Assembly: GCA_009731375.1 (NCBI GenBank)
Contig: BJOX01000131.1
Span: 42,855-86,864 of the forward strand
Direction of reading: 5' to 3'
Length of the DNA stretch: 44,010 bases
Source of the DNA: Paulinella micropora
Taxonomy: Eukaryota > Cercozoa > Imbricatea > Euglyphida
In this document: piece after piece, positions 43,940 to 44,010 of the stretch
Position numbering within the stretch: the first letter of the stretch is position 1
Layout: every line of letters begins with the position of its first letter
Program-made: the position numbers and the translations under genes
The notes under the pieces: generated by a model
The model's input: the letters and a program-made list of their open reading frames with translations, nothing else
Told to the model about the DNA's origin: nothing
Database searches by the model: none

Positions 43940-44010
<71 letters not shown>
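43480..44010 (+). repeat. (CT)n, (TTC)n and (TA)n tracts
   Basis: CT repeats at 43486-43540, TTC at 43540-43560, (TA)n at 43638-43657, and CT/(TA)n/CT from 43866 to the window end. No gene is seen between them. Confidence 0.85.

Overview
The window looks like a repeat-saturated piece of a nuclear eukaryotic genome, probably a protist or alga; the lineage cannot be named from the sequence. The evidence is one conserved eukaryotic gene, a SEC24-like COPII coat subunit, split into at least 40 short exons with GT-AG introns, together with a decayed Ty1/copia retrotransposon, other retroposon-like insertions, and a very high load of di-, tri-, tetra- and pentanucleotide arrays. Several assembly gaps (N runs) sit inside poly-C, GA or tetranucleotide tracts.

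Layout. 1-6.7 kb is AT-rich and largely non-genic: a diverged tandem duplication (117-519), a roughly 400 bp foldback palindrome (2820-3220), a (TAC)n array facing a (TAG)n array (3776-4540) and a second diverged duplication (about 5900-6260). 6.7-9.0 kb holds a few unrecognised exon candidates on the plus strand. 8.6-9.45 kb is a degenerate three-copy module array ending in a nested hairpin. 9.9-13.1 kb is a sharply GC-rich, frameshifted element with a polymerase-like domain and a superfamily 2 helicase resembling the replication-origin-binding type. 13.6-18.66 kb is a broken Ty1/copia element (protease, integrase with an internal deletion, reverse transcriptase, RNase H, polypurine tract) followed by a presumed 3' LTR.

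19.6-41.3 kb on the minus strand is the SEC24-like gene. Forty exons can be placed to the base. They encode about 939 residues in family order: Pro/Gln/Gly-rich N terminus, CxxC...CxxC zinc finger, vWA-like trunk, beta-sandwich, helical region and gelsolin-like region. Exons average about 70 nt. Introns are made almost wholly of microsatellites plus three kinds of inserted interspersed repeat and many degenerate copies ('echoes') of the neighbouring exon edge. One segment after exon 28, one between exons 38 and 39, and the C-terminal exon were not found.

41.35-44.0 kb is (TACA)n, then AT-rich sequence with no recognised gene, then CT repeats. The most notable signals are two interspersed repeat families whose copies share one fixed end abutting (TATC)n, have variable opposite ends, and include a 174 bp pair that is identical; the recurrent exon-edge echoes in SEC24; and the GC-rich polymerase/helicase element.
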